The notes: generated by a model from the sequence alone, not told the origin. Shown: positions 1-5,885, counted from the first letter of the stretch. The stretch is DNA of 6,947 bases from Chloroflexota bacterium (GCA_030549955.1 JAUQQI010000104.1:1-6947); one strand, 5' to 3'. Program-made: numbers and translations.

Positions 1-122
1 CTGCGGGGTGGGAGAGCGACAAGGCGGTGGTCAGCCTGATATATGCCTTCAAGCGTGGTATCGAGCAGGCCTTCCAGCTCGAGGAGGGGAATCCCGGGGG
101 AATTCTCCAGAAATCAGGCTAA
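1..122 (+). CDS. C-terminal end of an unidentified protein (possibly DUF1998-type)
   Basis: Only the last 39 codons are inside the window, read in the frame starting at base 3 and ending at TAA 120-122. The peptide begins AGWESDKAVVSLIYAFKRG and continues IEQAFQLEEGNPGGILQKSG. The pattern of a hydrophobic helix, then K-R-G-I-E, then FQLEE resembles from memory the C-terminal part of DUF1998 proteins, which accompany some DEAD/DEAH helicases and occur in DrmB of the DISARM defence system. The match is short and I hold it loosely. The tail after FQLEE is glycine/proline rich and stops early, so this may be the truncated end of a decayed gene. That the frame is coding is inferred from its GC-rich third positions and plausible peptide. 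The two other forward frames give less convincing peptides. Confidence 0.4.
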   Translation, partial: AGWESDKAVVSLIYAFKRGIEQAFQLEEGNPGGILQKSG

Positions 123-138
123 TCAGAGCAACTAGGGA

Positions 139-181
139 ACACAGCCTATTGTGATTACGGCAATCGCAGACACAGCCTGTG
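139..181. promoter_or_regulatory. Cluster of short dyads and a direct repeat upstream of the aldolase gene (putative operators)
   Basis: The 9-mer ACACAGCCT occurs at 139-147 and again at 170-178, 31 bases apart, close to three helical turns. Each copy sits in a symmetric element. The first is CACA-N6-TGTG at 140-153. The second is the perfect odd palindrome CACAG-C-CTGTG at 171-181. Between them lies a 19-base imperfect palindrome, TGTGATT-ACGGC-AATCGCA, at 150-168, with 6 of 7 arm positions matching. These are directly visible. That they bind a regulator of the downstream aldolase gene is inference. The spacing does not fit the CRP/FNR consensus (TGTGA-N6-TCACA), and I cannot name a regulator family. 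Confidence 0.4.
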
Positions 182-208
182 AAGTAGCAACGGCGGTCAG
201 GGGTGAAT

Positions 209-214
209 TATACT
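209..214 (+). promoter_or_regulatory. Possible -10 box (TATACT) for the aldolase gene
   Basis: TATACT matches the sigma-70 -10 consensus at 5 of 6 positions and stands out in GC-rich surroundings. It lies 33 bases before the ATG at 248 and just downstream of the dyad cluster at 139-181, a sensible layout for a regulated promoter. No good -35 box is seen: the best candidate, TAGCAA at 185-190, matches only 3 of 6. Activator dependence would be consistent but is speculative. Confidence 0.35.
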
Positions 215-247
215 CAGGGGCAGGCCACTCCCAGCGGAGGCAAACCG

Positions 248-1039
248 ATGCGACCGAACCGGCTTAAAGAGCTCTGGCGGCAAGGCAAGCCGGCCCTCGG
301 GGTCTGGGTATCGACCGGCGACCCCTACGTCGTTGAAAGCCTGGGTCGGGCCGGCTTCGACTGGGTCCTCATTGACATGCAGCACGGCATGGGCATCGAC
401 GTGGGGCAGGTGGTCGCCTGCCTCCAGGCCCTGAACGGCACCGACGCCGTACCCCTTGTCCGGCTGCCCTGGAATCAGCCTGAGTATTTTCAGTGGGTGT
501 TGGATGCCGGGGCCTACGGGGTTCTGGTCCCCCTGGTTAACTCGCCGGACGACGCCCGGCGGGCGGTGCAGGCCTGCCGCTATCCGCCCCTGGGCAACCG
601 GAGCTTCGGGCCGAACCGGGCCCGCCTCTTTGGTCCGGACTATTTCGAGCGGGCCAATGACGAAATTGTCCTCCTTGTCCAGATTGAGACCCGGGAAGCC
701 GTCGAGCAGGCCGAGGCCATTGCCCGGGTAGACGGAATCGACGCCCTGTACATCGGCCCGGCCGACCTGGCTATCTCCATGGGCTTGCCGCCGGGCCTGG
801 ACATTCGGGACCCGGCCCACGTTGAGGCCTGCCAGCGGGTCCTCGGGGCCGCCCGGGCCGCTGGCAAGGTTGCGGGCATCCACTGCGCCGGGCCAGCGGA
901 GGTTGTGCGCCGGTTCCAGGAGGGCTGGATGTTCTGCCCGGCCGGAAGCGATATCGGGTTTGTGAACGCCGGGGCGAGGCAGGCCGTCGAAGTTGTGCGC
1001 GGCAGCCGGCCGGCCGAGAGCCGGGGCGTTTACGATTGA
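248..1039 (+). CDS. HpcH/HpaI-family class II aldolase (2-oxo-acid aldolase)
   Basis: This 263-residue cytosolic protein is about the usual family length of 250-270. Members are metal-dependent class II aldolases that reversibly cleave 4-hydroxy-2-oxo acids, releasing pyruvate. Examples are 4-hydroxy-2-oxoheptanedioate aldolase HpaI and 2-keto-3-deoxy-L-rhamnonate aldolase. The expected active-site set is present: His46 in LIDMQHG, Arg72 in VPLVRLPW, metal ligand Glu147 in VQIETREA and metal ligand Asp173 in YIGPADLA. The motifs AGAYGVLVPLVNS and the ring YPPLGNRSFGPNRA are also typical. I chose ATG 248 because GGAGG at 236-240 lies 7 bases upstream. An in-frame GTG at 203 would add 15 non-conserved residues and has no comparable ribosome site. 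No neighbouring catabolic gene reveals the substrate. The family call is firm and the exact substrate unknown. Confidence 0.93.
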   Translation: MRPNRLKELWRQGKPALGVWVSTGDPYVVESLGRAGFDWVLIDMQHGMGIDVGQVVACLQALNGTDAVPLVRLPWNQPEYFQWVLDAGAYGVLVPLVNSPDDARRAVQACRYPPLGNRSFGPNRARLFGPDYFERANDEIVLLVQIETREAVEQAEAIARVDGIDALYIGPADLAISMGLPPGLDIRDPAHVEACQRVLGAARAAGKVAGIHCAGPAEVVRRFQEGWMFCPAGSDIGFVNAGARQAVEVVRGSRPAESRGVYD

Positions 1040-1104
1040 GTCGGCTCCGGTTTGGCCGGCGGCCGGTCCCGACCCGGTATGTAATAGTATCTAGGTGGAT
1101 CCCC

Positions 1105-1112
1105 GAAGGAGA
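1105..1112 (+). promoter_or_regulatory. Distant Shine-Dalgarno for the CysRS-like gene, with competing out-of-frame TTG
   Basis: GAAGGAGA is a strong ribosome site, but from AAGGAG (1106-1111) to the real ATG at 1125 there are 13 bases, longer than the usual 5-9. An out-of-frame TTG at 1118 lies at the ideal distance of 6. It would encode only six codons (TTG AAA AAT GAG GCT TTA) before TAA at 1136-1138, overlapping the true start. Whether that mini-ORF is translated is unknown. It could damp translation or recycle ribosomes onto the ATG. Confidence 0.5.
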
Positions 1113-1124
1113 CCGGCTTGAAAA

Positions 1125-2324
1125 ATGAGGCTTTATAATACCCTGACCCGGACGAAGGAAGATTTCTCGACCCCCGACGGCACCGTCCGGCTCTACGTCT
1201 GCGGTATTACCCCATACGACACAACCCACCTCGGGCACGCCCGCACCTACGTAGTCTTCGACGTCCTGAACCGGCTGCTCCGCCACCACGGCTACCGGGT
1301 GAAGTATATCCAGAATATCACCGACATCGACGAATCGATCCTGGCCAGGGCCCGGCAGGTTGGTCGGAATTACCTCGAACTTGGGGAAGAGTGTTGCCGG
1401 GTGTTCTTCGAGGATATGGCCGCCCTCCGGGTTCTTCCCGCTGACCACTACCCCAGGCCGACCCGGGAAATCCCGATGATCCAGGAAGTGACCCGGGTTC
1501 TCCTCGAACGGGGCTACGGCTACGTAATCCCCAGGGGTGTCTACTTCCGGGTCCGGGCGGTGCCGGACTACGGCCGGTTAAGCCGGCTTGGCCGGGACGA
1601 AATGCTGGCCATCGCCGCCGGCCAGGATGACAGCGATGTTGACGACCCGACGAAGGAGGACCCCCTCGACTTCGCCCTGTGGCGTCGCTCCCAGTCGGGT
1701 GAGCCGGCCTGGGAAAGCCCCTGGGGACCCGGTCGGCCGGGCTGGCATATCGAGTGCACGGCGATGGCCATCCGCTACCTTGGGCCGCAGCTTGACATCC
1801 ACGGGGGCGGCGCCGACCTGATATTCCCCCACCACGAGAGCGAGATGGCCCAGAGCGAAGCTTACACCGGCGAGCGGCCCTTCGCCCGCTTCTGGGTCCA
1901 CGTCGGTCTTGTGTCCCTTGACGGGGTCAAAATGAGCAAGTCCCTCGGCAACATGGTCTTTGTCCGGGACCTCCGCCGACGCTTCGAACCGGACGCCATC
2001 CGACTCTACCTGCTCAGTACCCACTACCGGGAGCCCCTCGATTACCGGGAAACTGACCTGGAAGCCGCGTCCCGGCGGCTCGAGCGATTCCTGGCCGCGA
2101 CGCGCTGGGCCCTCGCCCCGGCCGACCCGACCTGGGCGGAGGCTCCCGGTTTCAGCCAGCGGTTTATTGACGCCCTCAATGATGACCTCGATACGCCAGC
2201 AGCCCTCCGGGTCCTGGACGAGCTGGCCGACCTGGGTCTTGCTGGTAACCCCGAAGCTGCCCGGTTGCTTGTCGAGCTGGCGGGCATTATCGGGCTGGAG
2301 CTTTCGGTCCGGGCCGGGGTGTGA
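1125..2324 (+). CDS. cysS: Cysteinyl-tRNA synthetase family ligase, short form (CysRS or MshC-like)
   Basis: This 399-residue class I synthetase-fold enzyme activates cysteine with ATP. Tyr24-Val-Cys26 and [14 protein letters not shown] (26-39) hold a zinc-ligand cysteine and the HIGH-equivalent motif HLGH (35-38). GWHIEC ends at Cys211, FPHHE covers 234-238, and KMSKS covers 269-273. Cys26, Cys211, His237 and Glu238 can be placed against the CysRS zinc site. The helical [12 protein letters not shown] segment follows near 350. The protein stops soon after LAGIIGLEL, so the C-terminal anticodon-recognition part of typical CysRS (about 460 residues) is absent. That absence, together with [13 protein letters not shown] and [11 protein letters not shown], recalls mycothiol ligase MshC (about 410 residues). 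Short CysRS forms may exist, so I keep cysS as the default. ATG 1125 is fixed by an in-frame TGA at 1119-1121 and the family-typical start MRLYNTLTR. Confidence 0.85.
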   Translation: MRLYNTLTRTKEDFSTPDGTVRLYVCGITPYDTTHLGHARTYVVFDVLNRLLRHHGYRVKYIQNITDIDESILARARQVGRNYLELGEECCRVFFEDMAALRVLPADHYPRPTREIPMIQEVTRVLLERGYGYVIPRGVYFRVRAVPDYGRLSRLGRDEMLAIAAGQDDSDVDDPTKEDPLDFALWRRSQSGEPAWESPWGPGRPGWHIECTAMAIRYLGPQLDIHGGGADLIFPHHESEMAQSEAYTGERPFARFWVHVGLVSLDGVKMSKSLGNMVFVRDLRRRFEPDAIRLYLLSTHYREPLDYRETDLEAASRRLERFLAATRWALAPADPTWAEAPGFSQRFIDALNDDLDTPAALRVLDELADLGLAGNPEAARLLVELAGIIGLELSVRAGV

Positions 2325-2660
2325 TCAGAGGACCCGGCTGCCGGGGGCGACTTCGAAATCGGGCTGAAGGAGGACGACATCGTCGTCGCTTACCATGGCC
2401 CCGAGGATGAGGGCTTCGGAGACGAAGCCCGCAATGCGCTTCGGCTCCAGGTTCACGACCGCGACGACCTGGCGCCCGAGCAGGTCCTCTTTCTTATAGC
2501 GGCGGGTGAGCTGGGCGCTCGAGCTTTTCACACCGAGGTCCCCGAAGTCAACCCATACCTGGTAAGCTGGCTTGCGGGCTTTCGGGTGGTCCTCGACCCG
2601 GACCACCCGGCCGACGCGGATTTCGACCCGGAGAAAGTCGTCATAGGTTATCCGGTTCAC
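2325..2660 (-). CDS. csaA: CsaA-type tRNA-binding-domain protein (export chaperone)
   Basis: The 111-residue protein matches the length of Bacillus CsaA (about 110). It consists of a single OB-fold tRNA-binding domain, the same fold as the C-terminal domain of bacterial methionyl-tRNA synthetase. CsaA is described as a homodimeric cytosolic chaperone assisting protein export. Recognisable motifs are YDDFLRVEIRVGRV (6-19), AYQVWVDFGDLGVKSSSAQLT (32-52), then GRQVVAVVNLEPKRIAGFVS and the conserved EALILGA. I chose the GTG at 2658-2660 because a GGAGG (plus-strand 2668-2672) sits 7 bases upstream and family homology begins immediately. A longer reading to 2744 would add 28 unrelated residues overlapping the start of cdsA. 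Its stop directly abuts that of the CysRS-like gene, and it diverges from cdsA. Confidence 0.92.
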   Translation of the reverse strand: MNRITYDDFLRVEIRVGRVVRVEDHPKARKPAYQVWVDFGDLGVKSSSAQLTRRYKKEDLLGRQVVAVVNLEPKRIAGFVSEALILGAMVSDDDVVLLQPDFEVAPGSRVL

Positions 2661-2682
2661 GGGTCTGCCTCCAGCCGTTTCC

Positions 2683-2715
2683 GGGAGCCGGTCCGCACCG
2701 TTCGCCCGGCTTCCC
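2683..2715. repeat. Imperfect inverted repeat between csaA and cdsA
   Basis: GGGAGCCGG (2683-2691) can pair with CCGGC-TTCCC (2706-2715), giving nine base pairs with one bulged base around a 14-base loop. It occupies most of the roughly 68-base divergent spacer. It could be an operator shared by the two genes or a hairpin in the cdsA leader, just before a start that lacks a clear ribosome site. No convincing promoter boxes are visible in this spacer. The pairing is seen; the function is inferred. Confidence 0.35.
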
Positions 2716-2728
2716 CTTCGGGTTGATA

Positions 2729-3523
2729 ATGATGCTTCGGACACGGGTCCTGACCGCTGCCGTCGCCTTGCCCGTCCTGCTGGCTGTCCTCTGGCTCGGT
2801 CCCCCGTATTTTACCGTGCTTGTCGGCCTGGCATCGGCAGCTGGTCACCTTGAATTTTACCGGCTTGCCCGGCTCGGAGGCGTCGCCCCCTTTGGCCTGC
2901 TCGGGACGGCCGGGGGCCTGGGGATTGTCGCCGCCACCGGTTTGGGTCGGCCTGAGCTGGCCGGGGCCATCATTGCGGCCGAGGCCTTGCTGGCCGGCTT
3001 TGCATTGGCGGTCCGCGGAAAGACGTCCGGCGCCCTGGCCGACTGGGCGGCAACTCTTGGCGGGACCGTCTACTGCGGGCTCATTTTCAGCTACTACATC
3101 CGTCTTCGAAGCCTGCCCGCCGGATTCCAGTGGGGCCTCGTTACGTTCCTGGTTACATTCCTGGTTGATACGGCCGCCTTCTTCGTCGGACAAAGACTGG
3201 GGCGGCGGCGGCTTGCGCCGACGGTCAGCCCGAACAAGACCCTCGAAGGCTTCATCGGTGGACTTGTGGCCGGTCCGCTGGCCGCCATAGCCCTTTGGGC
3301 CCTTCTGGGGTTGCCTGTGAGGGCTGAAAGCGCGGCCGGATTCGGCTTCGGGCTTGCCGTTGCCGGACAGGTTGGTGACCTCGCCGAGTCAGCCTTTAAG
3401 CGAAGCGCCGGCGTAAAGGACAGCGGGCGGCTCTTCCCGGGCCATGGCGGCCTCCTCGACCGGGTTGACAGCCTCGCGTTCAACGGGGTAGTTGCGTATT
3501 ACTTCTTGACCCTCGCCCCGTGA
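2729..3523 (+). CDS. cdsA: Phosphatidate cytidylyltransferase (CDP-diacylglycerol synthase)
   Basis: CdsA condenses CTP with phosphatidic acid to form CDP-diacylglycerol, the precursor of bacterial phospholipids, in the cytoplasmic membrane. The 264-residue protein (family usually 260-285) is strongly hydrophobic, with several membrane helices beginning at LTAAVALPVLLAVLWL near the N-terminus. SPNKTLEGFIGG is the conserved cytosolic loop. From residue 221 the family signature is complete: SAFKR, then KDSG, LFPGHGG and LDRVD, ending at 247, with all charged catalytic positions kept. Start choice is uncertain: ATG 2729, ATG 2732 and TTG 2723 are adjacent, none with a good Shine-Dalgarno (only CGGG at 2719-2722). 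It is transcribed divergently from csaA and closed by a terminator at about 3555-3595. It stands apart from the usual uppS/dxr/rseP cluster, at least downstream. Confidence 0.95.
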   Translation: MMLRTRVLTAAVALPVLLAVLWLGPPYFTVLVGLASAAGHLEFYRLARLGGVAPFGLLGTAGGLGIVAATGLGRPELAGAIIAAEALLAGFALAVRGKTSGALADWAATLGGTVYCGLIFSYYIRLRSLPAGFQWGLVTFLVTFLVDTAAFFVGQRLGRRRLAPTVSPNKTLEGFIGGLVAGPLAAIALWALLGLPVRAESAAGFGFGLAVAGQVGDLAESAFKRSAGVKDSGRLFPGHGGLLDRVDSLAFNGVVAYYFLTLAP

Positions 3524-3525
3524 AT

Positions 3526-3542
3526 CTGTTGAATCGCAACAG
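3526..3542 (+). repeat. Perfect small hairpin just after cdsA
   Basis: CTGTTG (3526-3531) and CAACAG (3537-3542) form a six-base-pair stem with loop AATCG, beginning two bases after the cdsA stop codon. No T-run follows directly, so it is probably not a terminator alone. It may protect the 3' end of the transcript or assist the terminator that follows. Confidence 0.45.
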
Positions 3543-3554
3543 CCAGAGCTCCCG

Positions 3555-3595
3555 GCCTTGACCCACCTTCTCATGGGCTGAAGGCTAGCTTTTTT
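3555..3595 (+). terminator. Likely rho-independent terminator of cdsA
   Basis: GCCTT (3555-3559) pairs with AAGGC (3581-3585), and CCCA (3562-3565) pairs with TGGG (3574-3577), around an eight-base loop with a small internal mismatch. Four bases after the stem there is a run of six T (3590-3595). The U-tract and position 32 bases past the cdsA stop support termination. The stem is interrupted, so efficiency may be moderate. Confidence 0.6.
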
Positions 3596-3648
3596 GCGCG
3601 AAGTAAGTTATTCTATTGGTACAGGCTGCTTATTCCGGCGGCGGGGAG

Positions 3649-3697
3649 GTTTGAGACCCGAAGCCGGACGGTCCCCGAGCGGAGCGAAGTCCCAAAC
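3649..3697 (+). promoter_or_regulatory. Structured leader element upstream of the diguanylate cyclase gene
   Basis: GTTTGAGAC (3649-3657) pairs with GTCCCAAAC (3689-3697) at 8 of 9 positions, and the stem can extend inward with CCG (3658-3660) against CGG (3680-3682). An alternative outer pairing is AGGTTT (3647-3652) with AAACCT (3705-3710). These would be mutually exclusive, as in a switching leader. It lies between the cdsA terminator and the start of the cyclase gene. I do not see the conserved core of c-di-GMP-I (GEMM) or any other riboswitch I know, so no class is assigned. Confidence 0.35.
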
Positions 3698-3732
3698 TGC
3701 TTAAAACCTGGAGAGGGGTAGAGGAGCCGACC

Positions 3733-4872
3733 CTGAACAGGCCTGACCTGGAGACCGGACTTCTTGATACATCCATTCTTCACGGGCGTTCTGCTGCCAC
3801 CCTGCCGCAGGCCGGCCCCGACGACCATTTCGACCGGTTTAAGCGGGTTGTCTACTCCGTAACCCTGCCCTTCATTGCCTTCGGCGTGCTGGTGCTGTTT
3901 GCCGTCTACCACTCCTCCGGGCTCGGTGACCAGATGCTTCAGCCCCTGCTGGTGGTCATTGCCGGATGGTTCGTGTTCTGCGCCGTGATCCTGCAAATTG
4001 CTAAGGTCAGGCTCTGGCCCTTCGAAGCTGTGACGCTCATCGGCCTGGCCATCTTCGTGCTCATCCGATTTGACCACCTGCTTAACCTACCGCCTGCCCA
4101 GGTCCAGGCCGGAATCTTCATCCGGACCCTGGCTCTGCCGGTAATTTACACGTTTGTTTACCTGGCCTTGCCCGGAAACCTGGCCCTAGCGGCCCTGGCG
4201 GTCCTGCAGTCAGGGATGGTTGCCATCGGGCTGGCCCGTTTCTGGTCCGGTGCAGACCCGAGCGTTGCGGCGATGCTCGCCGGGTTTTATACCTGGAATG
4301 CGGTTGTAATCATCGTCCTCCATTTCTTTTCCCGGTTTAAAGAGCACTACGTCGAGGCCCGGATTCGGGCCGACCAGATGACCTACCTGGCGTTTAACGA
4401 TTACCTGACAGGCCTTCCAAACCGGCGGGGGATCGAACGGATCCTTCAGGATGAGGTCGAGCGGGCCCGCCGGTACAACCGTCCCCTGTCGGTGGTGATG
4501 GTCGACCTCGATTACCTCAAGCGGATTAATGATACGTTCGGCCATGACGTTGGCGACCGCACCCTCCAGGAAGTGGCCGACCTCCTTTCCAGGGAGGTTC
4601 GCCGCACTGACCGGGTCGGCCGCTGGGGCGGCGAGGAGTTCCTTATCGTGGCCCCGGAAACGGACCGCAAGGCCGCCTGGGTTCTGGCCCAGCGCCTCAA
4701 GGAGACCCTGGAAAGCCATCCCCTGGACCAGGTCGGCGCCGTGACCGCCAGCTACGGGGTGGCATCGTTCCGGCCCAGCGATACCGTTCAGTCCCTTATT
4801 AAGCGGGCGGATGAAGCCCTCTATCGGGCCAAAACCGGCGGCCGGAACCGGGTGGAAGTCGAGGTCGGCTAG
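3733..4872 (+). CDS. Membrane-bound diguanylate cyclase (six-helix sensor plus GGDEF domain)
   Basis: The enzyme makes cyclic di-GMP from two GTP at the inner membrane. The N-terminal part has about six membrane helices, starting VVYSVTLPFIAFGVLVLF (39-56) and ending in NAVVIIVLHFFSRF, probably a signal-input module of unknown ligand. The GGDEF domain starts at DYLTGLPNRRG (223-233). The active site is GGEEF (299-303), and RRTD (290-293), five residues before it, is an intact RxxD inhibitory site. It should therefore be catalytically active and product-inhibited. No ATG, GTG or TTG exists in frame between the stop at 3652-3654 and GTG 3886, yet starting at 3886 would cut the first helix in half. 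CTG 3733, with GAGGAG at 3721-3726 six bases upstream, gives 379 residues and keeps it. The GTG 3886 start (328 residues) remains the fallback. Its TAG overlaps the stop of convergent mazG. Confidence 0.88.
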   Translation: MNRPDLETGLLDTSILHGRSAATLPQAGPDDHFDRFKRVVYSVTLPFIAFGVLVLFAVYHSSGLGDQMLQPLLVVIAGWFVFCAVILQIAKVRLWPFEAVTLIGLAIFVLIRFDHLLNLPPAQVQAGIFIRTLALPVIYTFVYLALPGNLALAALAVLQSGMVAIGLARFWSGADPSVAAMLAGFYTWNAVVIIVLHFFSRFKEHYVEARIRADQMTYLAFNDYLTGLPNRRGIERILQDEVERARRYNRPLSVVMVDLDYLKRINDTFGHDVGDRTLQEVADLLSREVRRTDRVGRWGGEEFLIVAPETDRKAAWVLAQRLKETLESHPLDQVGAVTASYGVASFRPSDTVQSLIKRADEALYRAKTGGRNRVEVEVG

Positions 4873-5885
4873 GCCGTATCCGCCGGGCCGAAGACCTCAG
4901 CCAGGTCCAGCCCCCTCCCCAACCGGACCGCCTCCTCCAGGGCCGCGGCAAGCCTCCGGTTCGCCTGCCTCAGAGCGTCTTCGGGGTCAAGCCCCCGGGC
5001 CGCGGCATACAGGGCCACGGCCAGCAGCAGTTCGCCAAGGACCCGGTCCGGGTCCTGAAGACCGGGCCGGAGCGCGTTGAGCCGCCGGGCTGCAGCGGCC
5101 AGGAACACATCAGCCTCGGGAACGGGGATACCGAACCGGCGGAGGCGCTGAAAGACCTGGGCCGCATAGCCGAGGGCCGGCATGGCCCGGGGAACCCCCG
5201 CCAGGGGGGAGGCTTCGGCCTCGCCCCTCTCAGCCCGTTTAAGCTCCTCCCAGTTGGCCCAGATTTCGTCAATGGACGCGACTTTGACCTCCCCAAACAC
5301 ATGGGGGTGGCGGCGGACCAGCTTTGTGTTCACCGTCTCAAGGACATCCCCGAGGTTGAAGCGGCCTTCCTCCCGGGCGAGCTGGGCCTGGAACAGTACG
5401 TGGAACAGCACATCCCCCAGCTCCTCCCGAAGGTCTGCCCAGTCTTCCCGGTCGATAGCGTCGACCGCCTCGTAGACCTCCTCAAGCAGGAAGGGCTTGG
5501 TGCTCTGGTGGGTCTGCTGACGGTCCCAGGGACAGCCATCCGGCGCCCGAAGCCGGGCGACGATATGCTCCAGCGCCCGGAATGTACGCGGGACCGTCTC
5601 CGGGGGTCGGGCGTCAATGAAAACCACCTCGGGCGGCTCCACGGCCGCATCCAGGGCCGCCAGCGCCACGGCCACCGACCGGTCCCCGCCGACCAGCGTC
5701 ACGGTGGTGTCGGGCGGATATATTTCCAGCAGGCGCGCCTTAAGGCCGCCGAGATCGGCCCCCGATTCCGGCAGGATCAAGGCCGGCAACTCCGGCGAAA
5801 GGCTGCCGATGCGGTCGGCGGGTACCACCTGGACACCCCGGGTCGCGGGGTCCAGACCGAGGATATCAAGCCAGCGTTCAAGCAT
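4869..5885 (-). CDS. mazG: MazG nucleoside triphosphate pyrophosphohydrolase with partial tetrapyrrole-methylase-like N-terminus
   Basis: MazG hydrolyses NTPs and dNTPs to the monophosphate and pyrophosphate, cleaning the nucleotide pool. In this 338-residue protein the first MazG domain is well kept: LRAPDGCPWDRQQTHQ (112-127), metal-binding EEVYE (135-139) and EELGD (154-158), then the RRHPHVFGEV motif. The second domain is degenerate: the expected KxxEE and EELGD elements read as AAARRLNAL and VLGELLLAV, so it probably serves dimerisation only. Residues 1-95 resemble the C-terminal lobe of a TP-methylase (LKARLLEIYPPDTTVTLVGG at 48-67), as in YabN-type fusions, but the SAM-binding N-terminal lobe is missing, and only 45 bases separate the start from dppC. 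ATG 5885 has GGAGGG (plus-strand 5894-5899) 8 bases upstream. Its stop overlaps that of the convergent cyclase gene. Confidence 0.92.
   Translation of the reverse strand: MLERWLDILGLDPATRGVQVVPADRIGSLSPELPALILPESGADLGGLKARLLEIYPPDTTVTLVGGDRSVAVALAALDAAVEPPEVVFIDARPPETVPRTFRALEHIVARLRAPDGCPWDRQQTHQSTKPFLLEEVYEAVDAIDREDWADLREELGDVLFHVLFQAQLAREEGRFNLGDVLETVNTKLVRRHPHVFGEVKVASIDEIWANWEELKRAERGEAEASPLAGVPRAMPALGYAAQVFQRLRRFGIPVPEADVFLAAAARRLNALRPGLQDPDRVLGELLLAVALYAAARGLDPEDALRQANRRLAAALEEAVRLGRGLDLAEVFGPADTA

Noticed and set aside
150..168. CRP/FNR-type binding site
   Set aside because: TGTGA and TCGCA are 9 bases apart rather than 6, and the arms do not match the consensus in the right register.
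197..883. A 228-codon open frame on the minus strand opposite the aldolase gene
   Set aside because: The sense strand carries all active-site residues of the HpcH/HpaI family. The antisense peptide has no recognisable domain and follows from GC-rich third positions.
1054..1066. GGCC-GGC-GGCC hairpin after the aldolase gene as a terminator
   Set aside because: The stem has only four strong pairs and no T-run follows, so it does not meet the criteria for an intrinsic terminator.
771..1448. A 225-codon minus-strand open frame spanning the aldolase/CysRS gap
   Set aside because: It is antisense to both genes, arginine/proline-rich, and without family motifs or a plausible ribosome site of its own.
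2657..3193. A 178-codon minus-strand frame opposite cdsA
   Set aside because: It is highly polar and low complexity (rich in G, Q, E, P), as expected from the complement of a membrane-protein gene; cdsA on the plus strand has a complete family signature.
3531..3595. Possible c-di-GMP-I riboswitch before the diguanylate cyclase
   Set aside because: CGCAACAGCC and CCGGCCTT loosely recall part of the GEMM core, but the 5' half of the motif and the GAAA tetraloop helix are missing, and the same bases form the cdsA hairpin and terminator.
3613..4077. A 154-codon minus-strand frame opposite the cyclase N-terminus and its leader
   Set aside because: It is the polar complement of membrane helices, with no family likeness. 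The plus-strand frame continues smoothly into the GGDEF domain.
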